Shown: piece after piece, positions 62,800 through 64,000 of the stretch
Layout of the letters: the number at the start of each line of letters is the position of its first letter
Position numbering within the stretch: the stretch's first letter is position 1
Assembly (NCBI GenBank): GCA_030425385.1
Contig: JAUIAH010000028.1
Span: forward strand, 1 to 64,000
From: Verrucomicrobiia bacterium
GTDB lineage: Bacteria > Verrucomicrobiota > Verrucomicrobiia > Verrucomicrobiales > DEV007
DNA length: 64,000 nt
Reading direction: 5' to 3'
The notes under the pieces: generated by a model
What the model was told of the DNA's origin: nothing
What the model saw: the letters and a program-made list of their open reading frames with translations, nothing else
Databases searched by the model: none
Position numbers and translations under genes: made by a program

Positions 62800-64000
62800 C
62801 TACTTCTCGATGACGAACTCGTCGCGGAGCTTGCCGTCGATATCGTAAGCTTTGTAGACGAGGCGATCGCCATCAATCATGAGATCGAGCGCTTGGAAGG
62901 TTGGCGTGTTCGTCATGCCGAATTCGGTGTAATCGCGTTTGTCTTGCTGGTACATCTTGGTGCCAGAAACGGAGACGACGTAGATGGTGCCTTCCTTGGC
63001 GGAACCGACGCGTTTGCCATCTTTCATCGGGAAGGTGCGCAGGTAAGCGTGGTCGTGGCCTTGGAGCGCGACGTCCACATGATGCTTGTCAAAGAGATCC
63101 CCCCACAGCTTGCGGATGTCCGCATTGTCCCGGGACGGCGCGGAGGAATACGCGGGGTGGTGGTAGATGGCGAATTTCCAAGTGGCATCGCTCTCACCAA
63201 GCGTGCGATCAAGCCAAGCGGTCTGCGTCTTGGGATCAATGTTGGTGTCGAGGACGACAAAGAGGGCGTTGCTGTATTCGAAGGAATAGGCTCGCTCTTT
63301 CTCCACGTCATCTGGCCCATTCTCTAACAAATTCATGAGTTCGAGATACATGGTAGGATGGCCGCCCTGATTCTCGTGGTTTCCGATGGCGGGAACGAGC
63401 TGTTTGTGCTCGTAAACACCCTTACAATTATACCAGAAGGCATCCCAATCATCACGGTCATTGCCTCGATCCACAAGATCTCCGGCCATGATGTAGAAGG
63501 AAGCATCCGGGCGCATGCGATTGGCTAGATCAAGGAGGGATCCCCAGCGATAGAGCCCATTCTGCGCATCGCCCATGTAGATGAAGGAGAACGGCTGGGT
63601 CTTGGATGGTGCGGTGGTGAATTCAGCGAGTTCCGTCCACCCATCTTCGGATCCATCGCCGATGGAATACACGTAAGTCGTGTTTGGCTCCAGCCCGTTG
63701 AGATCGACCCGGTGCAGATGAATGATAGGGTCATTGATAATGTCAGGTGTTTCCATGGTGCGCGTGACGGCTTCAAGACGCTGGAGTGGCTTGGGCTGGA
63801 AGCGATTGTAGAGTGCCTTCTTCTGATAGAGGATCGCGCCCTGTTTCACCTTGGGAGAGGTTCGCCACTGGATGGTCTGCGTGGTTTGCGGATCACTGGT
63901 CCAGTTGAGGAAGACTTGATCCGGTTGAGTGCTGCTCACATGATTCGTCCAGCGGAAATACTGGACGAGGCGAGCATCCTTCGCACTTTGAGATTCGGTG
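62800..64000 (-). CDS. Purple-acid-phosphatase-like metallophosphoesterase (partial)
   Basis: At least 400 residues; the frame stays open to the window edge (upstream residues read ESQSAKDARLVQYFRWTNHV), so the N-terminus is missing. A fibronectin-like N-terminal domain precedes a metallophosphoesterase core with MGDAQN, AGDLVDRGND, IGNHENQGG, YHHPAYSS and QGHDHAYLR. It probably hydrolyses phosphoesters outside the cytoplasm. Confidence 0.9.
   Translation of the reverse strand, partial: TESQSAKDARLVQYFRWTNHVSSTQPDQVFLNWTSDPQTTQTIQWRTSPKVKQGAILYQKKALYNRFQPKPLQRLEAVTRTMETPDIINDPIIHLHRVDLNGLEPNTTYVYSIGDGSEDGWTELAEFTTAPSKTQPFSFIYMGDAQNGLYRWGSLLDLANRMRPDASFYIMAGDLVDRGNDRDDWDAFWYNCKGVYEHKQLVPAIGNHENQGGHPTMYLELMNLLENGPDDVEKERAYSFEYSNALFVVLDTNIDPKTQTAWLDRTLGESDATWKFAIYHHPAYSSAPSRDNADIRKLWGDLFDKHHVDVALQGHDHAYLRTFPMKDGKRVGSAKEGTIYVVSVSGTKMYQQDKRDYTEFGMTNTPTFQALDLMIDGDRLVYKAYDIDGKLRDEFVIEK

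Overview
The window looks like a chromosome segment of a Verrucomicrobiota-type bacterium. The evidence is indirect: a PEP-CTERM protein, an ECF sigma factor next to a giant Ser/Thr kinase, large signal-peptide surface proteins with calcium-loop or discoidin-like modules, and mostly absent Shine-Dalgarno sequences. No rRNA is present, so the phylum is an inference.

1-42 kb and 53.7-64 kb are ordinary chromosomal content. The SAM cycle comes first: an ArsR-methyltransferase regulator divergent from metK-ahcY across a palindromic operator. It is followed by feoAB with a Cys-rich partner behind a perfect 7-1-7 Fur-like palindrome, two secreted amidohydrolases with a ferritin-like gene, dusB, a 5'-truncated sigma factor, an RND efflux pair, and a sigma-kinase-surface protein cluster. 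The right end has a 1160-residue protein that may be PPi-type PEP carboxykinase, a compositionally odd 1460-residue PQQ-propeller protein, tcdA and an edge-truncated metallophosphoesterase.

42-53.6 kb is the exceptional part. At least 26 tRNA genes lie on one strand (one at 42.6 kb, 25 packed into 43.58-46.42 kb) with anticodons for 19 amino acids; I found no Tyr. Most have a good acceptor stem and anticodon arm and keep synthetase identity elements (G-1:C73 in His, G3:U70 in Ala, U73 in Cys). However, the D-loop lacks G18G19 and the T-loop carries G55-C56 in place of the universal U55-C56. They look chargeable but should lack the normal tRNA elbow.

Downstream on the same strand are a Ro60/TROVE-like von Willebrand A protein, an unknown 274-residue protein, a 79-residue protein ending in Gly, a ThiF/E1-like protein, an SPFH/slipin protein, an E/K/R-rich lipoprotein and an HNH protein. 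Two tRNA-like elements with unpaired acceptor stems sit in the gaps between these genes. At least three candidate structured RNAs with paired ends lie in or near the array and operon.

My working hypothesis is that this is one system: a non-canonical tRNA set plus a Ro/Y-RNA-like, E1-like and SPFH apparatus for RNA quality control, tRNA-damage recovery or conflict. That function is inferred; the tRNA anomalies are read directly from the sequence.
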